From positions 1,674,001-1,738,000 of the forward strand of contig NC_088940.1 of assembly GCF_033473495.1 (NCBI RefSeq): DNA of 64,000 bases, read 5' to 3'. This stretch comes from Cercospora beticola (lineage: Eukaryota; Ascomycota; Dothideomycetes; Mycosphaerellales; Mycosphaerellaceae). Positions 20,892 through 30,622 of the stretch are shown here, in pieces; the stretch's first letter is position 1; each line of letters opens with the position of its first letter. The translations under genes were made by a program, and so were the position numbers. The notes below the pieces were generated by a model that did not search any database, was not told the DNA's origin, and worked only from the letters and a program-made list of their open reading frames with translations.

Positions 20892-22772
20892 TCACCTTGT
20901 CAATTTCTCCTCCTTCTTCTCTCTCCTTTGAAATCTCGCCCTCCTCTTCCACTTCGCCTTTCCCTTTCTCCAGCTTCGTTTCGTCCTCGTCCAAGGGTAA
21001 TTTATCGGCGACTCGCCACCGGTAAAGATGGCAATGTCGTACAACGCAGCTCCCGTCATCGCTCCACAAATCGTGGCAATACCAGGCCCATAGACCCAGT
21101 AAGGGTTCGTGAATAGTTCCGATCCATATCCGAGCGACAGTAAAGCTAAGCGCGGCGCGAAGTCACGCGTAAAATTCATGGCGAGTCCAGTATTGTAAAC
21201 AAAACTGAGGTTGAGTCCTGTAATGACGAGTCCGATGATGAAAGCATTCATGCCTGCACCTGGGGGTGCATTCATGTCGTCGCCGAGTGCGAGCACGGTG
21301 CATGCTAGGAAAGCCGTCCCGAGAAACTCGTTGAAGAATGCAGTGGCAACGCCAATGAACTCATGCCGCTGGCTGGTGACGAAGCCGTTGACCACATCAG
21401 TCGCAACACCACTTTGTAGATAGTCCTGGATGCCAGCATAGTATATCCCATACGCAGCATAGCAGGCCAGAAAGGCTCCGAGGAATTGAGCAATGAAATA
21501 CTCGGGCATCTTCCGCTTCGGAAATCCACGGTAGAACCAGAGAACCGTGGTGATTGATGGATTGAAATGAGCGCCGGATATGCCACCAGCAATGTAAATC
21601 GCGATCATTGTTGCCATACCCCACAACCAGGCTGTGGTGTGGGTGTTGCTTCCACGATTCAATGTCACCTGCGTATCGCCGCAGAAGCCGATGGTGAGCT
21701 GCACGAACGTGCCCAGAAGCTCTGCCAGAAACTCGCGATATTGTGTTCTGACGACAGACCACCACGTGTGGTTGTTGTGCACTTCTTCCAAGCCGTCTGG
21801 CTTCTCGACTAATTCGATGGGATCCATGTCCTGCAAGATAGCAGCATCGTCCTCAAGCGCAAGAGTGGCAAGCGAGGAGTCATCTTTGTCGTCTTGCTCC
21901 GTGCCTTGCACTGGGGGCAAGCCGTGCTCAGGTATTGCGTCGAGTGGTGGTTCTGTCGGGCGATCTTCTGCCGGAGACAATGGCGTAGGCTCCTGTGCCT
22001 TTCCGGCCTCCTCTTGAGGCGCAATGTGGCCAGCTATCGATCGTTGCGACGCCGCGCTCGACGCTCGTGCCCTGCCGATCCTAGAAGCCGTCGAAGACGC
22101 TCTCGTAGGCCGGCTCTCGAGCCTTGTTGGGATTGTACCTCGCCTTGCGATGCTGGAGATGAGGTTATTCTCTCTTTGCGCCCTTGAGTCGATGAGCTGA
22201 GCGGAAACTTTCTTGGGGTTCAATTCGAGCTCGATCCTACCTGCCTCCAAGTCATTTGGATCAACATCAAGGTCCGCCTTCTGCGTCTGCTCTGCAGGCA
22301 TCTCCGGATTCTGCCGCGATTGCAGTATCTCGCTCTTGGTTGGCACCATCCCTGGTCGCAACACGCGAGGTAGGGGCTTTGCCAAACTCCATACCGGCTT
22401 CGCATTTGCGGGCTGTTCGTAGGCTGGGTTCAGTTCCGTGTAACCAGGATGCACGTACGGCTCGTACGCTTGCTGGATAACAGGCACTTCTTGTGGCCCC
22501 GCGAGCGACAGCCCTCGTGTCCTACCTGCTACTGTACTCGCTTTTCCTTGTGTGCCACTTCTTCTGGTTTCCGCAGTTTCTCGGCGACGCAGGCCTGCAG
22601 ATGTTTCGCGGTGCAAAGATGTTCGTTCTCGAGGTTGAAAGTCGTTTGCAGAGACAGTCGCTGATCTTCCTGGTCGCCCTGTATCTTCCTGCCTAGCCTG
22701 GTCGCGCAAATCTTGTTCGGGTGGCTCGTTTCGGTCTCCATTGTTCGCCTCGTGGTCAGTCTGCGAAGGCAT
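20892..22772 (-). CDS. Aquaglyceroporin (MIP family) with long N-terminal extension
   Basis: 626 aa, single exon. The first ~330 residues are hydrophilic, rich in Arg/Ser/Glu/Pro, and include PVWSLAKPLPRVLRPGMVPTK (residues ~128-150), a conserved element of the fungal Yfl054-type glyceroporin branch. Six membrane helices follow, from ~residue 340. Loop B has SGAHFNPSI, so the first pore motif is NPS. Loop E has GLAMNFTRDFAPRL, so the second is NFT rather than NPA, while the Arg of the selectivity filter and the following Asp, a glycerol-facilitator trait, remain. The short C-terminal tail is strongly basic (KRSWRKGKAKWKRRARFQRR). It probably conducts glycerol or other small polyols across the plasma membrane. 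Confidence 0.88.
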   Translation of the reverse strand: MPSQTDHEANNGDRNEPPEQDLRDQARQEDTGRPGRSATVSANDFQPRERTSLHRETSAGLRRRETAETRRSGTQGKASTVAGRTRGLSLAGPQEVPVIQQAYEPYVHPGYTELNPAYEQPANAKPVWSLAKPLPRVLRPGMVPTKSEILQSRQNPEMPAEQTQKADLDVDPNDLEAGRIELELNPKKVSAQLIDSRAQRENNLISSIARRGTIPTRLESRPTRASSTASRIGRARASSAASQRSIAGHIAPQEEAGKAQEPTPLSPAEDRPTEPPLDAIPEHGLPPVQGTEQDDKDDSSLATLALEDDAAILQDMDPIELVEKPDGLEEVHNNHTWWSVVRTQYREFLAELLGTFVQLTIGFCGDTQVTLNRGSNTHTTAWLWGMATMIAIYIAGGISGAHFNPSITTVLWFYRGFPKRKMPEYFIAQFLGAFLACYAAYGIYYAGIQDYLQSGVATDVVNGFVTSQRHEFIGVATAFFNEFLGTAFLACTVLALGDDMNAPPGAGMNAFIIGLVITGLNLSFVYNTGLAMNFTRDFAPRLALLSLGYGSELFTNPYWVYGPGIATICGAMTGAALYDIAIFTGGESPINYPWTRTKRSWRKGKAKWKRRARFQRREKKEEKLTR

Positions 22773-23837
22773 TGCCTCCGACTATGATCTGTCAAATCGA
22801 CTGTAATCCTCATGGATGCACGATTCTCACCCTTGATCTTACTCTCCCACTGCCCGGCCCATCTTCTCCCTCCATTGTGATCCACTTCGCGTATCAAGCT
22901 CCAGCGCTCTATGCTCTTCTGTTTGATGAAGAATATATGCAGCGAATAGGTTTGTGTCGCGTGCAGCAAACCAAAAGCAAATGAAGAAAGAAATGCGAAT
23001 AGTCGAACTTACCAGTGCAGTCGCTACTCACGCTGCCCCATCACTTCTATGCGATGTTGCCGATTGGGCCGTGTGATGGAGAGGGCTGACGTTTGCTACG
23101 GGCAATACGAGCGGACTGGATCCACATGCTGAGATCTCAGGTGCCAGATAGGAAAATGCTGCAGGCATGGTGACACGCAAAGCAGTGATTGTAATCGATA
23201 ACGCAGGAACGTCATGTCGACCATGCGGTGGTCCAGCGAAAGAGGCCATATTCCGGCCGCGAGAAGTTCGGATACTGTAGCATTGGGACCACTTTCATAC
23301 GTCAGCGACGCCGTGTCTGGACCGTACATGGACATGGACAATGGGGTGAAGAAATGCCCCACATGCTTTTGCTCTCATGTAGTGCTTCTTGCGGTTTGTG
23401 AACTTCTTCTGTGCCGTCGTTGTCGGAGGTGCAATGGAGAAGGAGAGAAGTGCTTGCCGTGTTGGTTTTGCTCTGTGCGCAGAACCAGGGCTGATGCCGA
23501 GCGCCGACGACAGCTCTTGCCGCAGATTGGCAGCTTCCTCCGTTCTTCCAGATCCAGAGCAGCTCAACATGAAGCGCGTGTTCGCTGTGACACGCGCCAG
23601 AGCAGGTGATAAACCCACGTTGTTGATGAAGCTCACTGTCGGCTCCAATCTGTTCACGCGGCGGGGACCTTGCAGCGACAGCTTGTGTGCTTGACCGAGA
23701 TCGGCTCGTTTGCATGACGGAAAGTCCACAGCGTGATATATCACTCACAGACGACCAACCCGAACTACACACTGCTCACGTCTCGGAAACCTCGCCACTC
23801 GCTCTCGATAACGCTCTCACGAAGCTAACAAGCAGCA
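22773..23837. other. Divergent upstream region (aquaglyceroporin / lyase)
   Basis: About 1.07 kb between divergent starts. Frames of 90-156 codons on the minus strand near 23300-23770 overlap each other and match nothing I know. No repeat seen. Confidence 0.4.
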
Positions 23838-25241
23838 ATGACTTCGGTTTTCGACTCGCAAATCTTTGGCAATGTCTTCTCCACGCCAGAGATAGCGGCC
23901 ATATGGTCGGACAAGCAAAGAACACAATACTTCCTAGACTTCGAAATTGCACTTGCCGAAGCACAAGCGGAGCTGGGTATCATTCCACAAAAGGCGTGCG
24001 ATGAGATTGTGAAGAACAGCACACTCGAGAACCTTGACTTCGACCAATTGCGGAGACAAACTGAGCTGATAGGATACCCAGTCCTACCTGTTGTCCAGCA
24101 GCTCGTCAAGAAGATCAATGCTGTAGAGCCTGGTCTGGGAGAATGGATCCACTGGGGCACGACGACGCAGGACCTCACAGATACAGCCGTCGTGCTCCAG
24201 CTACGAGACACTTTCAACTTGGTAGAGAAGGCTCTCGAGAACATCGCCTCAGCTTTGGCGACGCTGTGCGACAAGCATCGAAGCACGCCCATGGCGGCAC
24301 GAAGTAACTTGCAACAGGCCGTCCCCATATCCTTCGGGTTCAAGATGGCACGCCTCCTAGCTCAATTCAAGCGTCACCAGCAACGTCTTGCCGAGTTGCG
24401 CCCTCGCCTTCTTGTCGCACAATTCTCCGGGGCTGCTGGCACCTTGGCCACTATAACGCCAGAGACTTCATACTCCGTTCCAGAGTCTTCTGAAAATGAG
24501 ACTGAGCCTCTCGGACTTCGCTGTCAGAAGCTGTTCGCTGCTCACCTTGGCCTAGCTGTCCCAGAGATTGCCTGGCACACAGAGCGTGACAACTTCGCAG
24601 AGGCCGCCAACTATCTGGCTGTACTAACCGCAACATGCGCCAAATTTGCCACCGATCTTAAGTTGATGATGCAGCTTGAAGTCGCTGAGGCTCGCGAACC
24701 GTATGTGCCTCATCGAGGCAGCAGCAGTACCATGCCTCAAAAGCGCAATCCGATTGGTTGTGCGTATATCTGCTCCATGGCCAGCAGTGTAAGGACAATG
24801 GCGAGTGGTATTGTAGAGGCTGTTGTCGCAGATTTCGAACGAAGTACTGGTCCTTGGGAGATCGAGTGGATCATGCTGCCTCAAATATGTGCATTGAGTC
24901 ATGCTTGCCTCAAGCAGACCCATTATCTGCTGGATGGCATTGAGGTTGATGAGAAAGGCATGAAGAAGAACCTGGAGCTCAGCAAAGGCGCCATAGTGAG
25001 TGAGGCGGTGATGATGGGACTTGGCAAGTCGATCGGCCGGCAATACGCGCACGACTTGGTGTATGACCTTTGCAGGAGAGCAAATGTCGAGGACCGAAGC
25101 TTGCTGGAGCTCTTGAAAGCAGACAAAGAGGTCCAACGGGCCGGTTTGGACGATGCTGAGCTAGAACGACTGTGCGATCCTGCGAACTATCTGGGCTTGA
25201 GCGAGGTCATGGTGGACAACGTGCTCAAAAATGTGTCCTGA
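23838..25241 (+). CDS. PcaB/adenylosuccinate-lyase-superfamily lyase
   Basis: 467 aa, intronless, ATG at 23838. It belongs to the fumarase/aspartase superfamily: the signature SSTMPQKRNPIG is at ~residues 294-305. WIHWGTTTQDLTDTAVVLQLRD and ELRPRLLVAQFSGAAGTLA follow the pattern of bacterial 3-carboxy-cis,cis-muconate cycloisomerase (PcaB), as do WHTERDNF and the terminal LCDPANYLGLSEVMVD. True purine-pathway adenylosuccinate lyases differ in these blocks. PcaB acts in the protocatechuate branch of the beta-ketoadipate pathway, but fungi normally use an unrelated beta-propeller lactonising enzyme for that step, so the substrate here is uncertain. A zinc-cluster regulator begins 272 bp downstream on the same strand. 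Absence of introns would suit transfer from bacteria, but does not prove it. Confidence 0.82.
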   Translation: MTSVFDSQIFGNVFSTPEIAAIWSDKQRTQYFLDFEIALAEAQAELGIIPQKACDEIVKNSTLENLDFDQLRRQTELIGYPVLPVVQQLVKKINAVEPGLGEWIHWGTTTQDLTDTAVVLQLRDTFNLVEKALENIASALATLCDKHRSTPMAARSNLQQAVPISFGFKMARLLAQFKRHQQRLAELRPRLLVAQFSGAAGTLATITPETSYSVPESSENETEPLGLRCQKLFAAHLGLAVPEIAWHTERDNFAEAANYLAVLTATCAKFATDLKLMMQLEVAEAREPYVPHRGSSSTMPQKRNPIGCAYICSMASSVRTMASGIVEAVVADFERSTGPWEIEWIMLPQICALSHACLKQTHYLLDGIEVDEKGMKKNLELSKGAIVSEAVMMGLGKSIGRQYAHDLVYDLCRRANVEDRSLLELLKADKEVQRAGLDDAELERLCDPANYLGLSEVMVDNVLKNVS

Positions 25242-25513
25242 ACGGAGGGTAGGTCGTGAGGGAGTGTTTGGATCTAGCCATATCTGGCAGATCGCGCATC
25301 CTTCAAACAAGCACAAACCTTATCCAAGCTGTCTTACTTGGCCGTGGTCAGTGTGACTTCGACATCCGACTTTTATTCAACTGCATCAACTCTATGAACA
25401 TCGAACCTCTTTACGATTTCTGACATTTCCAGCTTTTTTCGGCAGCGGGAAAAGCAGGTTTGAAGCGAAAGATATCAGGAATTTGACTGTCTCCAGTTCA
25501 CCGATGGCACACC

Positions 25514-27003
25514 ATGGTCGCGAAGAAAGACATCAAGCCTTTTCAGGTGGTATTCAAGATAGAGGCCCACAATCGTGCCCGAAACACCCACGCCCCTAGA
25601 GCATTCGTTCCTCGCAAGGCACATACCAAGTCTCGTGGTGGATGTCAAGCATGCAAGAAACGCCGGATCAAGGTCAGTGGACTGAACCCACACTCGCGCA
25701 ATAACTGACATACGTGCAGTGCGATGGTAGGTTCGATGGCCTGAAAGAATGTTCATATCAACTTCTAAATTGCACATCACAGAAACATTGCCCGCTTGTG
25801 GTCGATGTGTGAAGTTAGAGATAGGGTGCATCTTCTCGCACACTGCAACGCCACCACGCGCGTCCTCGACCTGTCCTGGAACTCCGATCAACAACGCCAC
25901 ACCACATCTCGGCTCAGAAATGTACAGCATGGCTGTTCAGTTGGCACAGACTGACCTACAAAGCCTGCTATGTCCTAGCACCGAGCATCCGCCCATACGT
26001 ACAGCCTATGTCAGCGACATTCGAATACTCCAGCACTTTCAATCATATGTCTCCACCACCCTGGGCTGCCCGCGGACGAGCAATGTCATGCAGTCATGTG
26101 TCGCCAGTTCAGGATGGGATCATCCGTACCTGATGCACATGGTCCTTGCAGTAAGTCTCTTCACGCTGCACATCGGACCCTATTGAACTGATAGCGCAGA
26201 TTTCATGTGCGCATCAGAGGCACGTCGGTCATTCTGCAAGCTTACTGGCGGAAGCAACACATTGGGAAAATGGTTTGCAGCTCCATCGTAAGAATCTGAC
26301 CACTATGAAGCCGGGACAAAGCATCGATCAATGGGACGCGCTGGTCGCAACAACCTTTCTGTCGATCATGTATACATTCTCTATGCACGAAGAAGGCCTT
26401 GAAGGGACTACTCTCTCCGATGAGCACGGTCTGGAGCACTTCTTCACTCCGCTGGAGACGACCGGAGGATTTCGAAGCCTATTTCATCTCTTTCCACGCG
26501 ACAACAATGCGCAGTCGAGCTGGCTGCCCATATTGTACGGGACTGATGACTCTGCTGGAACCTTCACATCTGAGGCACCTGGTATCGAGGGTCTGCCGGA
26601 GCCTTTCGTCAAGCTGTGCGAGATGGATGAGACGTCGACATCCCACAACAACCCTTATCACAAGATTGTTCGGGGACTTGCACCGCTTCTGTGTCTAGAG
26701 CCAGCCCCTAGCAATTTTGCAACTCTCTTCGCCTTTCTCGGCAGGACTTGGCCATCTCTGAAGCCTCTTGTCTATATTCGTGATCCGAGAGGACTGTTAT
26801 TGCTCTCATACTGGCTGGCACTTCTACAGCAGGTTGATCAGTGGTGGCTGACGAAGAAGGCGAGAGCTGCGTGCGGTGCAATCATCGCGTTTCTGTCGAG
26901 AGTCCAGGATCCTGAGATTGATGAACTTATGGCCTTCCCGTCCGTGTTCGAGGATGGCAATGTTGACGAAATGTGGTACCAACTGCGCTTGGTCTCCAGC
27001 TAA
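25514..27003 (+). CDS. Zn2Cys6 transcription factor, Upc2-like
   Basis: 445 aa in four exons: 25514-25672, 25720-25726, 25783-26150 and 26200-27003. Splicing reconstructs the zinc cluster CQACKKRRIKCDETLPACGRC (C44 to C71 with the last Cys in KLEIGC). The TKSRGG lead-in and later MHMVLAISCAHQRHVGHS and AEATHWENGLQLHRKNL resemble sterol-uptake-type (Upc2/Ecm22-like) regulators. Exon 2 is only 7 nt and carries the third cysteine codon; both flanking introns (47 and 56 nt) have clear donors, branch sites and acceptors. The C-terminal half is helical and probably holds the ligand-sensing and activation region. Its stop codon shares bases with the stop codon of the convergent RTA1 gene. Target genes are unknown. 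Confidence 0.87.
25720..25726 (+). other. 7-nt microexon of the Zn2Cys6 gene
   Basis: Flanked by an AG acceptor (25718-25719, branch AACTGAC upstream) and a GTAGGT donor (25727). It supplies Cys-Asp plus one base; skipping it would remove the third zinc ligand and shift the frame. Confidence 0.8.
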
Positions 27004-27913
27004 GCCTTCTCAGTTTGCACTAACATCCTCTCCGCCAGAACTCCAGACTTGAGCCAACGTCCAGGATGCCAATACGTAAAGATGAAGACAGCAACAACGA
27101 TCGGCGCAAATTCCAGACATCCGAAATACACCTCATGCGTCGAGAGCGTCGCCATCAATCCCTCTGCAGTCTCAGCGAGACGAAAGACAGTCCTCAAATA
27201 CACCGCCAAAGTCGCCATGACCAGTCCTACCACAAAGCCAGCATTTATCCTTTCCGGACTCTTCCTCGCCTTCACCAACGTCCACGTCAGAATAACCAAA
27301 AACACCGCAAACGAGAAAACCTGAAACGCCAATCCCGCCAACAAAATATTATTCGGTGTCGTGGGATCTTTCTGATTGCTATACGCCACACCCACAAGAG
27401 CCGCTCCAGCAACTTGCACAATCGTCGCAACGATATCGCAAGTGATGAAAATTCCCAGCACGGCTTTCGGCGGCAAAGGAGCGAATTCTCGGCCGTAGAT
27501 ATTGATCATCACAGAGACGATGGTGTAGATCGCGGCGCTGAAGAGGACGGGTGCGACGACGATGAAGAAGTATTGGATTACGAAGTAGGGGACGGAGTAG
27601 GGATTTTGTTGGCTGGAGAGGAGGCGGAAGGTGTAGCCTACAATTTCCACTGTAGGAGAGAAATGTTGTATTAGCATTTGTTAGAAATGGGAAGGGTGAG
27701 AAACGTACTGATTGTTCCCACGAGCATCGGTGTGAAATACCATGTTCGGTGTCGAATGAGCAAATAAAGATGTGCCACAGCCGCGATGAAGAATAGCACA
27801 ACTCCGAGCACACCAACTGCTAGTGCAGGCGTATATCCATAAATGATGATTGTCGCATCGTTCGGGCCCATAGGGTTGGGAAAATTCGGGTCGATGTAGC
27901 CTTGTACTGCCAT
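27000..27913 (-). CDS. RTA1-type seven-transmembrane protein
   Basis: 284 aa; exons 27913-27709 and 27649-27000, with a 59-nt phase-1 intron. The first real ATG is at 27913 (MAVQGYIDPNF). Seven hydrophobic helices are visible, starting with YTPALAVGVLGVVLFFIAAVAHLYLL. The family pattern includes VGYTFRLLSSQQNPYSVPYFVIQYFFIVVAPVLFSAAIYTIV, and R-T-V-F-R-L-A-E in the loop before helix 6. It ends with FIFTYWHPGRW. RTA1/RSB1 proteins are fungal plasma-membrane proteins tied to resistance to toxic lipids/sterol drugs and export of sphingoid bases; the exact cargo is unknown. A TATA-like CTTTATA (27976-27982, read on -) lies ~63 nt upstream. The stop codon overlaps that of the convergent transcription factor. 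Confidence 0.92.
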
Positions 27914-27975
27914 CTTGACGCCGTAAGCAGTTGTTGACAATTAGATTGGGCTGCCAGGTAGGGCTGAGTGAGTTC

Positions 27976-27982
27976 CTTTATA
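27976..27982 (-). promoter_or_regulatory. TATA box of the RTA1 gene
   Basis: Reads TATAAAG on the minus strand, 63 nt before the ATG. Confidence 0.5.
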
Positions 27983-29141
27983 TCTCATCTAGAGCTCGTC
28001 CAGAGCGTCTAGCATCCACAATATATACCACAACTCGACTCGACATGATGATGGCGTCTGTGGCCGCACACACAAACATGCGCTTCTACGCCAACACATG
28101 CCCATTGGATGCCACTCATAAGCGAGTCCGCGCAGGTCTACTTCTGGACTAGACTTGAACTCAAAAAGAGCTGATCGTGAAAGTAGTAGTGAAAAGCCGT
28201 CTTGACTTGTGCCTCTCAATCCGTAAGGAGCAATATGCGTATACGTTTGCGACAGCTTGTGCAGATCACTCGAGTGGTGGAAAAGTAACCACTCTCAGAT
28301 GTTGTGCCGCTGGAAAGAAGCTCAGCTCGTTTCGTCCTGTTGTTCCTCGAGTTTGTGTTCAAGCCTCATGCCAAGACGATCGCTCGATCCGGGTGAATAC
28401 GCACTCTTGCTCAAAGCGGTATACAGCGTATTCGACGTTGACCATCTGTCTCGTCATACTCATCGCAAATCTCTGGTGAGCACTTCAATCATCAGTCGTG
28501 TAGCCCAGCTGTGCCTATTATTCACTTGCGAGTCTCTACGGTGGCTCCTCGGAAACAACGACGTCATGAAGTAAAGCCGTCAAACGCGAATGCGAGCTTG
28601 TCATGTGCTTCGAATCTCGCCAGGCTCTCGACTCCGTCCCACTGTCTTGTGTAATCTACTGCTTGCACAAGTGCATTCTCATTGAATCGTCTGCTTAGGA
28701 AGAGCCCCTTTCGTAAACAGGTCATGCTATCCATACAGAAAAGTTTTCGTTCGTACTCAAATACCGCGTTCCAAGAATCGCACTCAGGGAAACGCACCTA
28801 ACCAGATCCGAATGTGTGTGTGCTCGTGTGCTCATGCATCCATTCCAATGACCAAGAACAGATTGCCACTTTTTGCATGCGTGCGCGCGTTCCCCTCAAA
28901 TCAAATCATTGCTAATTATTCCCAGATCTTTTCCAAAACATTGATCCGAGTGTGTTGTGCAAGAAGCTGTATCGTCGCCTGAACAGTCTCTAATTTCTTG
29001 CTCGCTGTAGCCCGGATTCGATATGCCCCACTGGTCGCCAGGTCATTAGTAAGTGACTGTCGATTGGTGGTTCTGTAAGAGGCGATGAGAGATCGCTTCG
29101 AGAAGCTCAGATCGCGTGTCTTCATCTGCAGGACGATTCTC
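27983..29141. other. Intergenic between RTA1 and PKA genes
   Basis: Upstream of RTA1 and downstream of the PKA 3' end. Short frames only; no repeat or RNA gene recognised. Confidence 0.4.
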
Positions 29142-30622
29142 TCAGAAGTCGGGGAAAGACCTTCCGTGACTGTAGGCAAGTTAGTTTGCTTCATGTTGAG
29201 CACGCATTTCACCACTTACGGATCGTCTCCGGTCTGTCCGTACGCTTCAGTCTCTTCGGGATATTTGTCGAAAAGGCTTGCATCACCGGCGCCTCCTCGA
29301 ACTGGTGGCACGTATGGCGCATCGATGTCTTTCTTCGCAAGTCGATCCCATGTGACCTCGGCGAACCAAGCATGGTTCATGACGTCCTTGCTACCTCCGT
29401 GAAGATTACCCAGTCGCTTGGTCAAGTCCGCGGTGATGAGCTTCGAAAGTAGATCCTGCGCATCAGGGTGAATGTATGGCGGGTACTTGACACGACCCTT
29501 GAGGATGTTTTCGTAGATCTTGAGAGGTGACCCGGAATCCCAGAAAGGCGTGAACCCCGCCAGCATTTCAAAGATGAGGATGCCCAAACTCCACCAATCT
29601 ACGCTCTTGTTGTAGCCTTTGCTACTCACCACTTCAGGTGCGAGATAATCAGGTGTACCACACAGTGTCCAGGTAATATCCGGCACTTCTTTCGCAAAGC
29701 CGAAATCGGTAATTTTGATGTGTCCGTGCCGGTCTAGCAATAAGTTCTCGGGCTTCAAATCTCGGTAAATGATGTCCATGCTGTGCAGATATTCCAGAGC
29801 GAGTGTCACTTCTGCAGCGTAGAATTTTGCGACTGGATTGGGGAAACGCTGGCTACTGTTAGCTTCGCACAAACCACGTGCTGGTCGTTACACGCTTACC
29901 TGCGACTTTCGCAGAAGACTGAACAGCTCTCCACCTTCAATAAAGTCCATGACCATGTACAGATTCTTCGAGTCCTGCCACGTTCCCCAGAGTGTAATCA
30001 GGAAAGGATGTCTGCACCTTTGCAACATCTTGCGCTCGTCATTGGTATGCTCGATTTGCTTCATCTTGACAACTTGCGCCTTCTTCAACACTTTGACGGC
30101 ATAGAAGCGCTGGTTGTGTTTGCTCTGCACCAAGTGCACTCTGCCGAACGAGCCTGTGCCCAATGTGCGGTTGATGACAAAGTCTTGCAGCGTGTATTTG
30201 CCTCTCGTCTCGCGCAGTGGGTTCGTGGTAGGCTTCTGTGCTGGCGCATTGATCTGGGGCACATTTTGGTCGCCGAAGTTGGCCGAAGAGTAGGCGGAGT
30301 CGTGTTGCGCATGTTGGTTGGGCTGGTTGATGAGATTCGCAATGCTAGGCTGAACGGAGGTCCCCATAGCTTGTCCGTTGGCCTGCTGCGTTGTCGCAGG
30401 TGTAACAGTGGCGGAGGTCTGCTGCGGGGTGTCGGTGACGTTGGCTGTTTGCGATTGCTGTGTTTGCGAACGCTGCAGGGTGTCGGGATCCGTGAACAGG
30501 GTGGCACTTTGTTTAGTGGTGGTGGGGGTGATGGGAGAGCCGATGGTGGGCGAAGTTGGGCCTTCGGACCCCTGCGACGAGTCCTTGGTGCGCTTTTTCT
30601 TGAGAAAACCGAGCGACGGCAT
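29142..30622 (-). CDS. cAMP-dependent protein kinase catalytic subunit
   Basis: 459 aa in three exons: 30622-29900, 29848-29220 and 29169-29142 (last exon 28 nt). I start at [17 protein letters not shown], the usual fungal PKA opening; the frame upstream is open but lacks an ATG. A Thr/Gln/Asn/Pro-rich N-terminal region of ~125 residues precedes the AGC kinase domain. Key motifs: [35 protein letters not shown], and [15 protein letters not shown] with the activation-loop Thr. The AGC C-terminal tail ends in FPDF after the tiny exon, supplying the hydrophobic FxxF-type end that docks on the N-lobe. It phosphorylates targets when cAMP releases the regulatory subunit, controlling growth, stress and development. 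The 1.4 kb upstream is very GC-rich. Confidence 0.95.
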
